Below, one piece after another: positions 15,984 to 24,321 of a stretch of DNA of 64,000 bases. The DNA comes from a virus: the IMG/VR virus record IMGVR_UViG_3300007640_000033, positions 1 to 64,000 of that record; one strand, written 5' to 3'. The notes under the pieces were generated by a model. The model was not told the origin of the DNA. It saw only the letters and a list, made by a program, of their open reading frames with translations, and did not search any database. Within the stretch, counting starts at the first letter, position 1, and the number at the start of each line of letters is the position of its first letter. The position numbers and the translations under genes were made by a program.

Positions 15984-17753
15984 TTATCTCAATTTATATA
16001 TTGAATTTAGAATTTCTTCTACAGTATCTACTTCGTTCATATGGTCACCCATTACGGTGGCAATTACTCTCTTTTTATTATTTAAAATATCATAAACCAC
16101 ACCTTCGATTGTGTTTTCAAAGATTGGGTAGTATACTAATACATTATTTTTTTGTCCAAATCTATATGCTCTATCTTCGGCTTGTGAGTGGTCTGATGGT
16201 ACAAATGATAAGTCGTTCATTACAACAGCTTCAGCGGCGGTTAGGGTAATACCAACACCCGCCGCTTTTATGTTACCAACAAAAACTTTTACTTTATCAT
16301 CATTTTGGAATTTATCAACAGCTTCTTGTCTTGCACCTTTGGATAAAGAACCATCCAAATAAACTGATGATTTACCAAAGTGTTCAACAATACGTCTTAG
16401 GGTATCAGTAAAGTTAGTAAAGACAATTACTTTTTTATCTTGTTCTAAAATATTCTCAACAATTTCTATAGTGTTTGCTATTTTTTCTTCGGCAATTACC
16501 TGTCTAACTTTTGTTAGTTTTGAGAATTGTATGGTTAATGAATTACTTTCATTGGGGTTCTTATCATACCAATCAAAGTATTCTCCCATTAAACTTTCAT
16601 ACATTTTAGATTTTAATTTCAGATAAACAGGTGTGATAATTTTATCTGGTAAATCTAAGACATCTTCTTTTAATCTACGAAGAAGGGTTGTTGAGGTTCT
16701 TTCATGGAGTTCTTCCAAATTAGAAGCACCATTTACATTCCAAATTTTTCTTGGACCCACTTTGAATTGGTAACCATTACAATATCTTTTCACATACGCC
16801 ATCCAATTTTGGGCTACAGGTGAGTCGACAATATTCAATAAATTGTAATAATTTATAGGTCGAGATGTCATGGGTGTTCCTGATAATAACCAAACCCTAT
16901 CAATAGATTCAACAATGTCGTTTATTAGTTTAGTCCTCTGTGCTTGTTTGTTTTGAATATAGTGAGCCTCATCAACAATAATCAAATCAAAATTTGTTTT
17001 TTTTATTAATGATTCTGATTTCTTTTTTGAGTCATGGAAATTTTTCACAATATCATAATTCATTATTACAAAATCGTGTTCGGTTGAATATAATTTCCCC
17101 TCGCAAATAAAAGTACTTCTGTCGGTATAATTTTGAATTTCTCTTTCCCAGTTAATCTTCAAAGATGCCGGACATATAATTAGAATTTTTTTAGCACCTG
17201 TCTCTAATGCGGCAATAACTGTTGATGTGGTCTTACCTAAACCCATATCATCCGCTAATATGAATTTTTTATTTTGATATAATTTTTCAATTGCTTCTTT
17301 TTGGTGGGATAATGGTGGTCTATGAGAATATTTTTCATAATCAATATCAATAAGTTCCACCTTATTGTCTTTTATCATTGAAGCTTTTGGTAACCAAAAA
17401 TCGGTCAATGTATCACCACTAAAAAATTTACCCCAAATATGATAAGACTTATCTCTTTCAACCAAAAGTTTTTCAACCCAAACAGTTTCAGGAATAATTG
17501 GCATCAATCTATCATTAGCTAATTTATATGCAAAATATGAATCTAATGTAATCCATTTTCTAGCAATTTTTGGTGTTGTATTATGATAACTAATAATGTA
17601 TTCAGCCTGTGCTCGGGTTGGATAGAATTTTTTATTGTTTTGTTGTTTGAGTTTAAGACCCAATAAATAATTGTTAGCCCCCTCGTAAGTTTCTAACATA
17701 CGAAGTGCTTTGACCTCTAAAGGTAGATTAATATCAGTGTTCTGTTGTTCCAA
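15984..17753 (-). CDS. SNF2-family (SMARCAL1-like) DNA helicase/translocase
   Basis: 589 residues from a TTG at 17753; the first in-frame ATG is at 17699 (MLETYEGANNY), giving 571. Motif I is ADDMGLGKTT (about residue 168), motif II VDEAHYIQN (about 257), motif III WLLSGTP and motif VI SQAEDRAYRFGQ. The C-terminal lobe has VIVFTNFTDTLRRIVEHF. This is the SNF2 set for ATP-driven translocation on duplex DNA, and a compact one as in SMARCAL1/RapA-like annealing or fork-remodelling enzymes. It may serve replication restart or recombination, as UvsW does in T4 (inference). A host-type promoter lies upstream, divergent from a virion gene, so early/middle expression is likely. Confidence 0.9.
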   Translation of the reverse strand: MEQQNTDINLPLEVKALRMLETYEGANNYLLGLKLKQQNNKKFYPTRAQAEYIISYHNTTPKIARKWITLDSYFAYKLANDRLMPIIPETVWVEKLLVERDKSYHIWGKFFSGDTLTDFWLPKASMIKDNKVELIDIDYEKYSHRPPLSHQKEAIEKLYQNKKFILADDMGLGKTTSTVIAALETGAKKILIICPASLKINWEREIQNYTDRSTFICEGKLYSTEHDFVIMNYDIVKNFHDSKKKSESLIKKTNFDLIIVDEAHYIQNKQAQRTKLINDIVESIDRVWLLSGTPMTSRPINYYNLLNIVDSPVAQNWMAYVKRYCNGYQFKVGPRKIWNVNGASNLEELHERTSTTLLRRLKEDVLDLPDKIITPVYLKLKSKMYESLMGEYFDWYDKNPNESNSLTIQFSKLTKVRQVIAEEKIANTIEIVENILEQDKKVIVFTNFTDTLRRIVEHFGKSSVYLDGSLSKGARQEAVDKFQNDDKVKVFVGNIKAAGVGITLTAAEAVVMNDLSFVPSDHSQAEDRAYRFGQKNNVLVYYPIFENTIEGVVYDILNNKKRVIATVMGDHMNEVDTVEEILNSIYKLR

Positions 17754-17768
17754 ACAATTCTTTTAGTA

Positions 17769-17800
17769 CAAATATAATAAGAATCAAGGTATTTATCAAT
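17769..17800 (-). promoter_or_regulatory. Host-type promoter of the SNF2 helicase
   Basis: On the minus strand ATTG (17797-17800), a 20-nt spacer and TATATTTG (17769-17776) match the Bacteroidota TTTG/TAnnTTTG consensus with one mismatch in the -33 box. It overlaps the divergent TATTTATC box at 17790-17797. Confidence 0.5.
17790..17797 (+). promoter_or_regulatory. TATTTATC box upstream of the connector gene
   Basis: TATTTATC lies 5 nt before the ATG at 17803. Same element as upstream of other virion genes; shared, divergently, with the -33 box of the SNF2 promoter. Confidence 0.5.
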
Positions 17801-17802
17801 AT

Positions 17803-18315
17803 ATGGAAAAAAAGGTACCTATTACCCGAATTGGTAAATTCTTTGGACAAGAGGATTTTGACTTAGACATTGATATGGGTCAAGAATGGTTAGGTGGAGA
17901 TATGAACTTCACTTTGGTTCTATATAAGGTAGATAAACTCAGAACCAAAAATGATGATGTTTATGGGGAAGTTGGCGTTGATGAAATCCAATTTTTACCA
18001 CCAATTGAGTTCAAAGCTTATGTGAAAATTGTTGAGCCCACTAATGCTTATATGGGTAGTACAAGAATTGTTCAAACTGAACCTGGTAATATGACTTTTA
18101 GTGTATATAACAAAGAATTAGATACTTTAGGTATTGATATAGACCTTGGTGACTATGTTGCCTACTATGAAACCGAAACCAAAGTAAGATATTATTCTGT
18201 AGTAAATGATGGAAAGATTACTTCAGATTTGAAACATTCTTATGGTGGTTATAAATCTTTTTACAAGACGTATGTATGTACTCCTGTAAGTTACAATGAA
18301 TTTAGAGGTATATAA
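17803..18315 (+). CDS. Virion connector protein, possibly gp14-like
   Basis: 170 residues. Not firmly recognised. The central part (IQFLPPIEFKAYVKIVEP, then DYVAYYETETKVRYYSVVNDG) and C-terminus (GYKSFYKTYVCTPVSY) resemble small neck/tail-completion proteins of T4-like phages, where a domain describing interface loops is followed by a Tyr-rich end. It sits directly before, and overlaps by 1 nt, a gp15-like gene, which is where T4 places gp14. It is shorter than T4 gp14 (256). Late-type TATTTATC box upstream. Confidence 0.4.
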   Translation: MEKKVPITRIGKFFGQEDFDLDIDMGQEWLGGDMNFTLVLYKVDKLRTKNDDVYGEVGVDEIQFLPPIEFKAYVKIVEPTNAYMGSTRIVQTEPGNMTFSVYNKELDTLGIDIDLGDYVAYYETETKVRYYSVVNDGKITSDLKHSYGGYKSFYKTYVCTPVSYNEFRGI

Positions 18316-19355
18316 TGGGATTTCCTAAAAAAATAAAAAAACATCTCCCACTTCAACCGAAGAAAATTCTTTCTGAAAGAAGAGAGGAATTATTGGATTA
18401 TATTAGGAATGATGGTACGTATCTTCCTAAATCTGTTTTACATGCCGATTTAGATAGGGGTATGTTAGATTTTGTAAAAGATGAATTACAAATTTCTGCT
18501 AGTGGTAAAAACGTTCCTGTTGTTGATATTATTATAACAACACAAAACTGGTCTCAGTTTACACAAACTTGGAACTTCCAAGATTTGGATAATAATGTCA
18601 GTCCCCCATTTATAACAGTGGTAAGACAACCCGAAGTAAAATACGGAAGTATTCCATCACTTCAATACACAATACCAAATAGAAAACAATTTTATTATGC
18701 CAGTGTACCAACATGGGACGGACAAAGAAATGGTATGGACATTTATAAAATACCACAACCTGTACCTGTTGATATAACTTTTTCAGTGAAAATTATTTGC
18801 AATAGAATGAGAGAATTAAACTCATTTAATAAAACTGTTTTACAAAAATTTTCATCTCGTCAGGCATATACTTTCATCAAAGGTCATTATGTTCCAATTA
18901 TTATGGATAATATTTCAGATGAATCTGTAATGGATATTGATAAAAGAAAATTTTATATCCAAAGTTATAACTTCACAATGATGGGATTTTTAATTGATGA
19001 AGAAGAGTTTGAAGTTTCACCTGCAATCTCAAGAGTGTTGACTGTTATGGAGATGGATACGGAACTAAAAAGAGGTGGTAAAACAAAATTCCCACCTAAC
19101 CCTGATGAGTTTGAAATTGATATACCATATGCGGTTGGTACAACATCATTTACACAAAATTATTATTTTACCGCGGACCTTACTTATGTGTCTTCAAATA
19201 ACGTTAGTAGTTATGACATCTATATAAATGGGGATTATTATGGAACTGATTTGGAATTGATACAACTAACTTCAGGTGATGTATTAGTTATTAATATTAC
19301 AAAAGATGATGCGAGTTTAGAGTCTTCTTTGAAATTACAAGCTAAGTTACTCTAA
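18315..19355 (+). CDS. Tail completion / sheath stabiliser protein (T4 gp15-like)
   Basis: 346 residues. The mid-to-C-terminal pattern (VPVDITFSVKIICNRMRELNSF, FIKGHYVPIIMDNI, FYIQSYNFTMMGFLIDEEEF) follows the gp15 layout: a P-x-x-I-x-Y/F strand, a helix counting residues, a conserved strand, then a final sheet ending in GxLxDxxxF. T4 gp15 caps the sheath/tube hexamer and joins it to the neck. The protein is longer than T4 gp15 (272), with an N-terminal arm of about 70 residues (basic start MGFPKKIKKHLPLQPKK) and about 90 C-terminal residues after the conserved block. Position between a connector gene and the sheath gene agrees. Its stop overlaps the convergent tiny gene by 4 nt. Confidence 0.6.
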   Translation: MGFPKKIKKHLPLQPKKILSERREELLDYIRNDGTYLPKSVLHADLDRGMLDFVKDELQISASGKNVPVVDIIITTQNWSQFTQTWNFQDLDNNVSPPFITVVRQPEVKYGSIPSLQYTIPNRKQFYYASVPTWDGQRNGMDIYKIPQPVPVDITFSVKIICNRMRELNSFNKTVLQKFSSRQAYTFIKGHYVPIIMDNISDESVMDIDKRKFYIQSYNFTMMGFLIDEEEFEVSPAISRVLTVMEMDTELKRGGKTKFPPNPDEFEIDIPYAVGTTSFTQNYYFTADLTYVSSNNVSSYDIYINGDYYGTDLELIQLTSGDVLVINITKDDASLESSLKLQAKLL

Positions 19356-19513
19356 TTTTCACCGTATAAATCCTTACTTTCTTTACACTTTTCAAAAATT
19401 AAGTTTTCCAAAAACTTATACATTTTTATACCTCTTTTCTCACAGTATTTTTTTAAAGCGTTGTGTGCTTCTACGGAAATCTTTAAATTCTTGATTTTAG
19501 TATCACCAGCCAT
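19352..19513 (-). CDS. Tiny ribbon-helix-helix (CopG/Arc-like) putative DNA-binding protein
   Basis: 53 residues, read from the minus strand; ATG complement at 19511-19513, stop TAG at 19352-19354. The sequence starts MAGDTKIKNLKISVEAHNAL and continues through KKYCEKRGIKMYKFLENL. A short beta-strand (KNLKIS) followed by two helices separated by a GIKM turn is the ribbon-helix-helix layout, with the IKxS-type pattern and helix residues of small phage and plasmid repressors. It sits between the gp15-like and sheath genes on the opposite strand and could repress either direction (inference). A terminator-like hairpin and TATTTAT box precede it. Confidence 0.65.
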   Translation of the reverse strand: MAGDTKIKNLKISVEAHNALKKYCEKRGIKMYKFLENLIFEKCKESKDLYGEN

Positions 19514-19519
19514 AGGTAG

Positions 19520-19543
19520 AAAAAAGGCAGAATTAAGTCTGCC
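19520..19543 (-). terminator. Intrinsic terminator/attenuator in the leader of the ribbon-helix-helix gene
   Basis: On the minus strand GGCAGA-CTTAAT-TCTGCC forms a perfect 6-bp stem followed by TTTTTT, ending 6 nt before the start codon at 19513. A terminator placed between a promoter box and the start codon suggests attenuation, or insulation from antisense transcription through the sheath gene. Confidence 0.55.
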
Positions 19544-19548
19544 AATTT

Positions 19549-19555
19549 ATAAATA
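19549..19555 (-). promoter_or_regulatory. TATTTAT box upstream of the ribbon-helix-helix gene
   Basis: Minus strand reads TATTTATAAATTGG just before the terminator hairpin. If it is a promoter, the transcript would begin at or inside the hairpin region. Confidence 0.3.
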
Positions 19556-19592
19556 GATATCAAGAAGTAAAGTTTTTTCCGTTTCTGAATAA

Positions 19593-19600
19593 TATTTATG
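19593..19600 (+). promoter_or_regulatory. TATTTATG box upstream of the tail sheath gene
   Basis: TATTTATG lies 35 nt before the sheath ATG at 19636. An A-rich leader follows with no Shine-Dalgarno sequence. Confidence 0.45.
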
Positions 19601-19635
19601 TATAAAAATAAATTTCTTTTAGAAAAAAAAATAGA

Positions 19636-22600
19636 ATGGCAACAGCAAACAAAGTATTTGTATCTCCCGGTGTATATACATCGGAAACCGACTTGAGTTT
19701 TGTAGCACAAAGTGTAGGTGTTACTACTTTAGGTCTTGTGGGTGAAACTCAAAAAGGTCCAGCGTTCGAACCAATATTCATAACTAATTATGATGAATTC
19801 CAAACATATTTTGGTGGGACGGTACCTGATAAATTTGTTAATACTCAAATACCAAAATATGAGGCGGCATATATAGCCAAATCTTATTTACAACAATCTA
19901 ACCAATTGTTTGTAACAAGAATTTTAGGATTATCGGGTTATGATGCGGGACCATCTTGGTCTATCATGACAAAAGCGAATGTTGATAAGACAACTGTTGG
20001 ACTTACCACAAGTGGCGGTACTGACTTCACATTCACTTTCTCAGGAACAAGTGCATCCACATCTTCAATTGAATTCTTAGAAACTCTTCCAGCTGAGATT
20101 AATAGTATCCTCAATAATACATACCAAACATACTCAGGAGGTGAAAGTTCAATTGATGAACAATTGACAACTCAATTATATACAATATTGAATAGCACAA
20201 CAACAAGTGCAACTTCAATATATTATTTTGGTTCTGTAGCAACAACTGCATATACAGAACATCAAAACACCACATATACCGCGGCAACTAACGTATATGA
20301 CGTACCATCTGTTTCATATGACGCAACGGACCTTACTGATGGTACTAACGACCCATGGTATTACTCACAATTTAATAACTACTCAAATAATGATTACTCA
20401 GGTTTTTCATTCTATAGTGCTGTTAGCGATTTAGTTGACTTAGGTAGTGGTTCATACTCAGGTACAGTATCAGGTTCTGTTTACACATATTCAGGAGAAG
20501 CATTTACACAATACAATAATATGGTAATTGCAACACTTCGTTCAAGAGGTATTGCAACATATTCAAATGACACAGGACCTGTATATACAGTAACAGGTCT
20601 TAGTGATGTGCAATTAGTTACCACTGGTCAATATTCTGGTGTTACAACAAATCCATACGATACATTCCAAGTGTCAGGTGTTACTTCAGATGGTACATCA
20701 TTTAGATTTGATACATCATTGACATTATCTGATACTAATTACCTTACTAAGGTGTTTGCTAGAAGTAATTTTGATAAACCAAGAAATGAAGTACCATTGT
20801 TCATTGAAGAACAATATTACAACTTATTCAATTATGCTTATAGAATGGGTTATATTAAAGGTATTAGTAGTGACTTGATTGCATTGACAAGTGCAAGAAC
20901 AGGTGGTTCTAATACAATTGGTTGGTATTTACAACAATATCAAACACCTGAAACACCTTTTATGGTTTCAGAATTAAGAGGTAACAGAGTTTATAGACTT
21001 TTCAAATTTATCTCAATATCAGATGGTAATGCTGCAAATACTGAAGTCAAAGTTTCTATTATGAATATGGATTTCAATAATTTGACGTTTGATGTTGTTG
21101 TTAGAGATTATTTTGACAATGATTCAAATCCTGTTGTTCTTGAGAAATTCACTAATTGTACTATGGACCCAACTACTAACAGTTATATTGGTGTAAAAAT
21201 TGGTACTTCAGATGGTGAATACTCTTTGAATTCAAGATTTATTATGTTAGAAATAAGCGATGATGCACCTGCGGATGCACTTCCATGTGGATTTGAAGGT
21301 TATGTAACTAGAATGTATTCTTCTACTGCTAACCCATCACCATTCCCTGTTTATAAAACAAAATATGATTATCCTGGTGAAACAATTTATGACCCACCAT
21401 TTGGTGATACATTAGGAAACGCTAATACTACAACAAGTGCTGGTGATAATAAGAGAAGAGTGTTCTTAGGATTTTCAACACAAGTTGGATATGATAGTGA
21501 TTTCTTACAATATAAAGGTCAACAATTACCATCAGATATTTGTACTGCAACTGAAAGTACACCATGGAATGTATTGACCAAAGGTTTCCACATGGACTCA
21601 GGTGCTACTGCAGTTACAATTGCAAACGCTTACACAACAAGTGGTGAGACAGCATTCTTTGTTGGTGACTCATCATTCCAAAATAACCCACAGTCTCAAA
21701 CTAACTCATATTATTACACTTACTCAAGAAAGTTCACAGTTCTTATGTATGGTGGTTTTGATGGATGGGATATATACAGAGAAAATAGAACTAACCAAGA
21801 TAGATTTGTATTAGGTGGTTCAGGTTACTTGAAAGGTGCTTGTAGTACCGACCCAAGATACCCAAGTGCAACTGGTTCGGGTACATTCAAGAGAATTACT
21901 GTTGGTAATAATACTCAGGATTATGCAAACACCGACTACTACGCATACTTGTTGGGTATACAATCATTCAATAACCCTGAAAGTACAAATATAAATGTAT
22001 TTGCAACATCAAGTATTGATTACGTAAATAACTCTAATCTTATTGATTCGGCAATCGATATGATTGAGAATGAAAGAGCGGACTCAGTTTACATTTGTAC
22101 AACACCAGATACTGATATGTACGCACCTGTAAGTAACCCAACTGATTTTATCTACCCACAAGAAGCGGTAGATACTTTGACAGATTCAGGTATTGATTCT
22201 AACTATACTGCAACTTACTATCCTTGGATTTTGGTTAGAGATACAGTAAATAATACTCAAATCTACTTACCAGCAACAGGTGAAGTTTGTAGAAACTTAG
22301 CTCTTACAGATAATGTATCATTCCCATGGTTCGCAACCGCGGGTTACACAAGAGGTTTGGTAAATTCAGTCAAAGCTAGAAAGAAACTTACTCAAGAAGA
22401 CAGAGATGTTCTTTATGAAGGAAGAATTAACCCAATCGCAACATTCTCTGATGTTGGTACTGTAATTTGGGGTAACAAAACTCTTCAAGTTAGAGAAAGT
22501 GCTCTTGATAGATTGAACGTTAGAAGATTGTTGTTACAAACAAGAAAGTTAATTTCAGCAGTCGCTGTTAGATTGTTGTTCGAACAAAACGATGAGATTG

Positions 22601-22818
22601 TTAGACAACAGTTCTTAGATTCTGTAAACCCAATCTTAGATTCAATTAGAAGAGATAGAGGTATATATGACTTTAGAGTAACGGTTTCTTCAGACCCAGC
22701 AGATTTAGATAGAAATACATTAACAGGTAAAATCTATTTGAAACCAACTAAAGCTCTTGAATTTATTGATATTGAATTCTTGATTACTCCTGCGGGAGCT
22801 TCGTTTGAAAACATCTAA
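19636..22818 (+). CDS. Contractile tail sheath protein (gp18-like)
   Basis: 1060 residues. The N-terminus VSPGVYTSETDLSF and GLVGETQKGPAFEPIFI are classic for phage sheath proteins. The C-terminal block (about 940-1058: WGNKTLQVRESALDRLNVRRLL, then IVRQQFLDSVNPIL and DFRVTVSSDPADLDRN) is the conserved sheath polymerisation/contraction domain (PF04984). The protein is much longer than T4 gp18 (659). The extra sequence is a Ser/Thr/Tyr/Gly-rich stretch, roughly residues 120-380, between the conserved ends, probably extra surface domains on the outside of the sheath. A long, strongly expressed gene with TATTTATG box upstream; a GC-rich hairpin follows the stop. Confidence 0.95.
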   Translation: MATANKVFVSPGVYTSETDLSFVAQSVGVTTLGLVGETQKGPAFEPIFITNYDEFQTYFGGTVPDKFVNTQIPKYEAAYIAKSYLQQSNQLFVTRILGLSGYDAGPSWSIMTKANVDKTTVGLTTSGGTDFTFTFSGTSASTSSIEFLETLPAEINSILNNTYQTYSGGESSIDEQLTTQLYTILNSTTTSATSIYYFGSVATTAYTEHQNTTYTAATNVYDVPSVSYDATDLTDGTNDPWYYSQFNNYSNNDYSGFSFYSAVSDLVDLGSGSYSGTVSGSVYTYSGEAFTQYNNMVIATLRSRGIATYSNDTGPVYTVTGLSDVQLVTTGQYSGVTTNPYDTFQVSGVTSDGTSFRFDTSLTLSDTNYLTKVFARSNFDKPRNEVPLFIEEQYYNLFNYAYRMGYIKGISSDLIALTSARTGGSNTIGWYLQQYQTPETPFMVSELRGNRVYRLFKFISISDGNAANTEVKVSIMNMDFNNLTFDVVVRDYFDNDSNPVVLEKFTNCTMDPTTNSYIGVKIGTSDGEYSLNSRFIMLEISDDAPADALPCGFEGYVTRMYSSTANPSPFPVYKTKYDYPGETIYDPPFGDTLGNANTTTSAGDNKRRVFLGFSTQVGYDSDFLQYKGQQLPSDICTATESTPWNVLTKGFHMDSGATAVTIANAYTTSGETAFFVGDSSFQNNPQSQTNSYYYTYSRKFTVLMYGGFDGWDIYRENRTNQDRFVLGGSGYLKGACSTDPRYPSATGSGTFKRITVGNNTQDYANTDYYAYLLGIQSFNNPESTNINVFATSSIDYVNNSNLIDSAIDMIENERADSVYICTTPDTDMYAPVSNPTDFIYPQEAVDTLTDSGIDSNYTATYYPWILVRDTVNNTQIYLPATGEVCRNLALTDNVSFPWFATAGYTRGLVNSVKARKKLTQEDRDVLYEGRINPIATFSDVGTVIWGNKTLQVRESALDRLNVRRLLLQTRKLISAVAVRLLFEQNDEIVRQQFLDSVNPILDSIRRDRGIYDFRVTVSSDPADLDRNTLTGKIYLKPTKALEFIDIEFLITPAGASFENI

Positions 22819-22821
22819 TAA

Positions 22822-23652
22822 ATGGAAAAACAAATGAAAAATATAATACCAGTGTCCGAGGGTTTTTCGGACACTGGTTTGCCTGATATGAAGTACTACG
22901 CGTTTGATTGGGACGATAATGTAGTTCATATGCCAACTGAAATTATGTTACAAAATTCTGATGGTGACGAAATTGGTATGTCAACAGAAGATTTTGCAGA
23001 ATATAGAGGTGTAATTGGAAAAGAACCTTTTGATTATAAAGGACAGGAAATTACAGGTTATGCTGAAGACCCTTTTAGAAATTTTAGAACAGACGGTGAT
23101 TCTCAATTTCTAAAGGATATAAATTCAGCAAAGTTAGGACCAGCTTGGGAGGATTTCAAAGAAGCAATAAATAATGGTTCGATATTTGCAATTATTACCG
23201 CAAGAGGACATAATCCTTTTACCTTAAGAAAGGCAGTTAAAAAATATATTGATTCAGGATACGGAGGGATTGATAAAAAACAATTAGTTAAGAATCTTAG
23301 AAAATACAGAGATTTTGTGGGTGAAGATAATATGGGTGATGAAGAAATGATTGAAACTTATTTGTCTCTAAACAAATACCACCCCGTTTCTTTTGGGACA
23401 GGTGCTGAGGCAAATCCTGAGGAATTAAAGGTGGAAGCAATGAAAGATTTTGAAAAATATGTCAGAGGAATGGCAGGGTTATTAGAAAAAACTTATAACC
23501 TTGTTTCTGATTTAGGGTTCAAATTTACCCCAACGATAGGTTTTTCTGATGACGACCCAAAGAATGTGGAAGTTATGAAGAAGAATTTTGATAAGCCAAA
23601 TAGCTTAGTTAATATTTATTCTACAGCTGGAGGAGTTAAAAGAAAAGAATAA
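22822..23652 (+). CDS. HAD-superfamily phosphatase-like protein inserted between sheath and tube genes
   Basis: 276 residues from the ATG at 22822; an alternative ATG at 22888 (MKYYAFDW, 254 residues) lies after the hairpin and starts right at the first motif. HAD motif I is YAFDWDDNVV (D29, D31), motif II IFAIITARGH (T126) and the late acidic motif GFSDDDPKNVE (D243-D245). A cap-like insertion of about 90 residues lies between motif I and motif II, and a further helical segment follows. Known HAD enzymes hydrolyse phosphate esters through an aspartyl-phosphate at the first Asp. Phage members include polynucleotide 3'-phosphatases; the substrate here is unknown. Its place between gp18- and gp19-type genes is unusual for T4-like phages. 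Confidence 0.7.
   Translation: MEKQMKNIIPVSEGFSDTGLPDMKYYAFDWDDNVVHMPTEIMLQNSDGDEIGMSTEDFAEYRGVIGKEPFDYKGQEITGYAEDPFRNFRTDGDSQFLKDINSAKLGPAWEDFKEAINNGSIFAIITARGHNPFTLRKAVKKYIDSGYGGIDKKQLVKNLRKYRDFVGEDNMGDEEMIETYLSLNKYHPVSFGTGAEANPEELKVEAMKDFEKYVRGMAGLLEKTYNLVSDLGFKFTPTIGFSDDDPKNVEVMKKNFDKPNSLVNIYSTAGGVKRKE
22849..22877 (+). terminator. Perfect 11-bp hairpin after the sheath gene
   Basis: CCAGTGTCCGA-GGGTTTT-TCGGACACTGG is a perfect 11-bp stem, GC-rich against an AT-rich background. It starts 31 nt after the sheath stop and ends 11 nt before an ATG at 22888. The T-run is weak (TTTGCC), so it may be a terminator, an RNase-resistant 3' end or a translation-masking hairpin. Confidence 0.5.
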
Positions 23653-23657
23653 TTAAG

Positions 23658-23696
23658 AACTAGTATAAACTAGAACTAGTAAGAACTGGAACTGGT
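23658..23696 (+). repeat. 16-bp tandem repeat (about 2.4 copies)
   Basis: AACTAGTATAAACTAG (23658-23673), AACTAGTAAGAACTGG (23674-23689) and AACTGGT (23690-23696). AACTRG recurs with spacing 10, 6, 10, 6. It lies just after the HAD-like stop, about 100 nt before the tail-tube start and 58 nt before its TATTTATA box. Possible protein-binding array. Confidence 0.6.
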
Positions 23697-23753
23697 TGCT
23701 AAATGAATAATAAAACTAAAAAATAAAGTCAAGAGAAAAACTTTCATAGACTA

Positions 23754-23761
23754 TATTTATA
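23754..23761 (+). promoter_or_regulatory. TATTTATA box upstream of the tail-tube gene
   Basis: TATTTATA within CTATATTTATAG, a near-palindrome, 35 nt before the ATG at 23797. The spacing equals that of the sheath gene. Confidence 0.45.
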
Positions 23762-23796
23762 GATACATAAACAACAAAAAATAAGAAAACAAAAAA

Positions 23797-24285
23797 ATGG
23801 CTGATTTATTAATGAAAATGCCGGTTCCTTACGAGCCAAAGAGAGTGAACCGATTCATATTGAGATTCCCTTCTACATTGGGTATTAACGAGTGGTTTGT
23901 TGAATCTACAGCAAGACCAAGTATAAAAATTAATTCTGTTGAAATTCCATTCTTGAATACGTCAACATACGTAGCAGGACGATTCAATTGGGATGAGATT
24001 CCTGTTGTATTTAGAGACCCGATTGGTCCATCAGCAGCACAGGCACTTATGGAATGGGTTCGTTTACATGCAGAATCAGTCACAGGTCGTATGGGTTATG
24101 CTGCGGGTTACAAAAAAGATGTTTTCTTAGAAATGTTGGACCCAACAGGTGTTGTTGTTGAAAAGTGGATTTTGGAAGGTACGTTCCTAACAAACACAAA
24201 CTTCAACGCATTGAATTACGGTCAAGATGGGTTGGCTACCATCAATACAAGTTTACGTATGGACCGTTGTATTCTTGTTTACTAA
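23797..24285 (+). CDS. Tail tube protein (gp19-like)
   Basis: 162 residues, matching the size of T4 gp19 (163). Begins MADLLMKMPVPYEPKRVNRF and has FILRFPSTLGINEWFVESTARPSI, the typical start of T4-type tube proteins in which the protein lists a matrix-facing strand followed by 'ESTxRPS'. IPVVFRDPIGPSAAQALMEWVR fits the conserved central helix and LEGTFLTNTNFNALNYGQDG the conserved C-terminal sheet. Hexamers of this protein stack to form the inner tail tube. It has its own TATTTATA box and a strong terminator (24322), as expected for a high-copy structural protein. Confidence 0.85.
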   Translation: MADLLMKMPVPYEPKRVNRFILRFPSTLGINEWFVESTARPSIKINSVEIPFLNTSTYVAGRFNWDEIPVVFRDPIGPSAAQALMEWVRLHAESVTGRMGYAAGYKKDVFLEMLDPTGVVVEKWILEGTFLTNTNFNALNYGQDGLATINTSLRMDRCILVY

Positions 24286-24321
24286 AATAGTATTGATAAA
24301 TTTTATAATAACTATATACTT

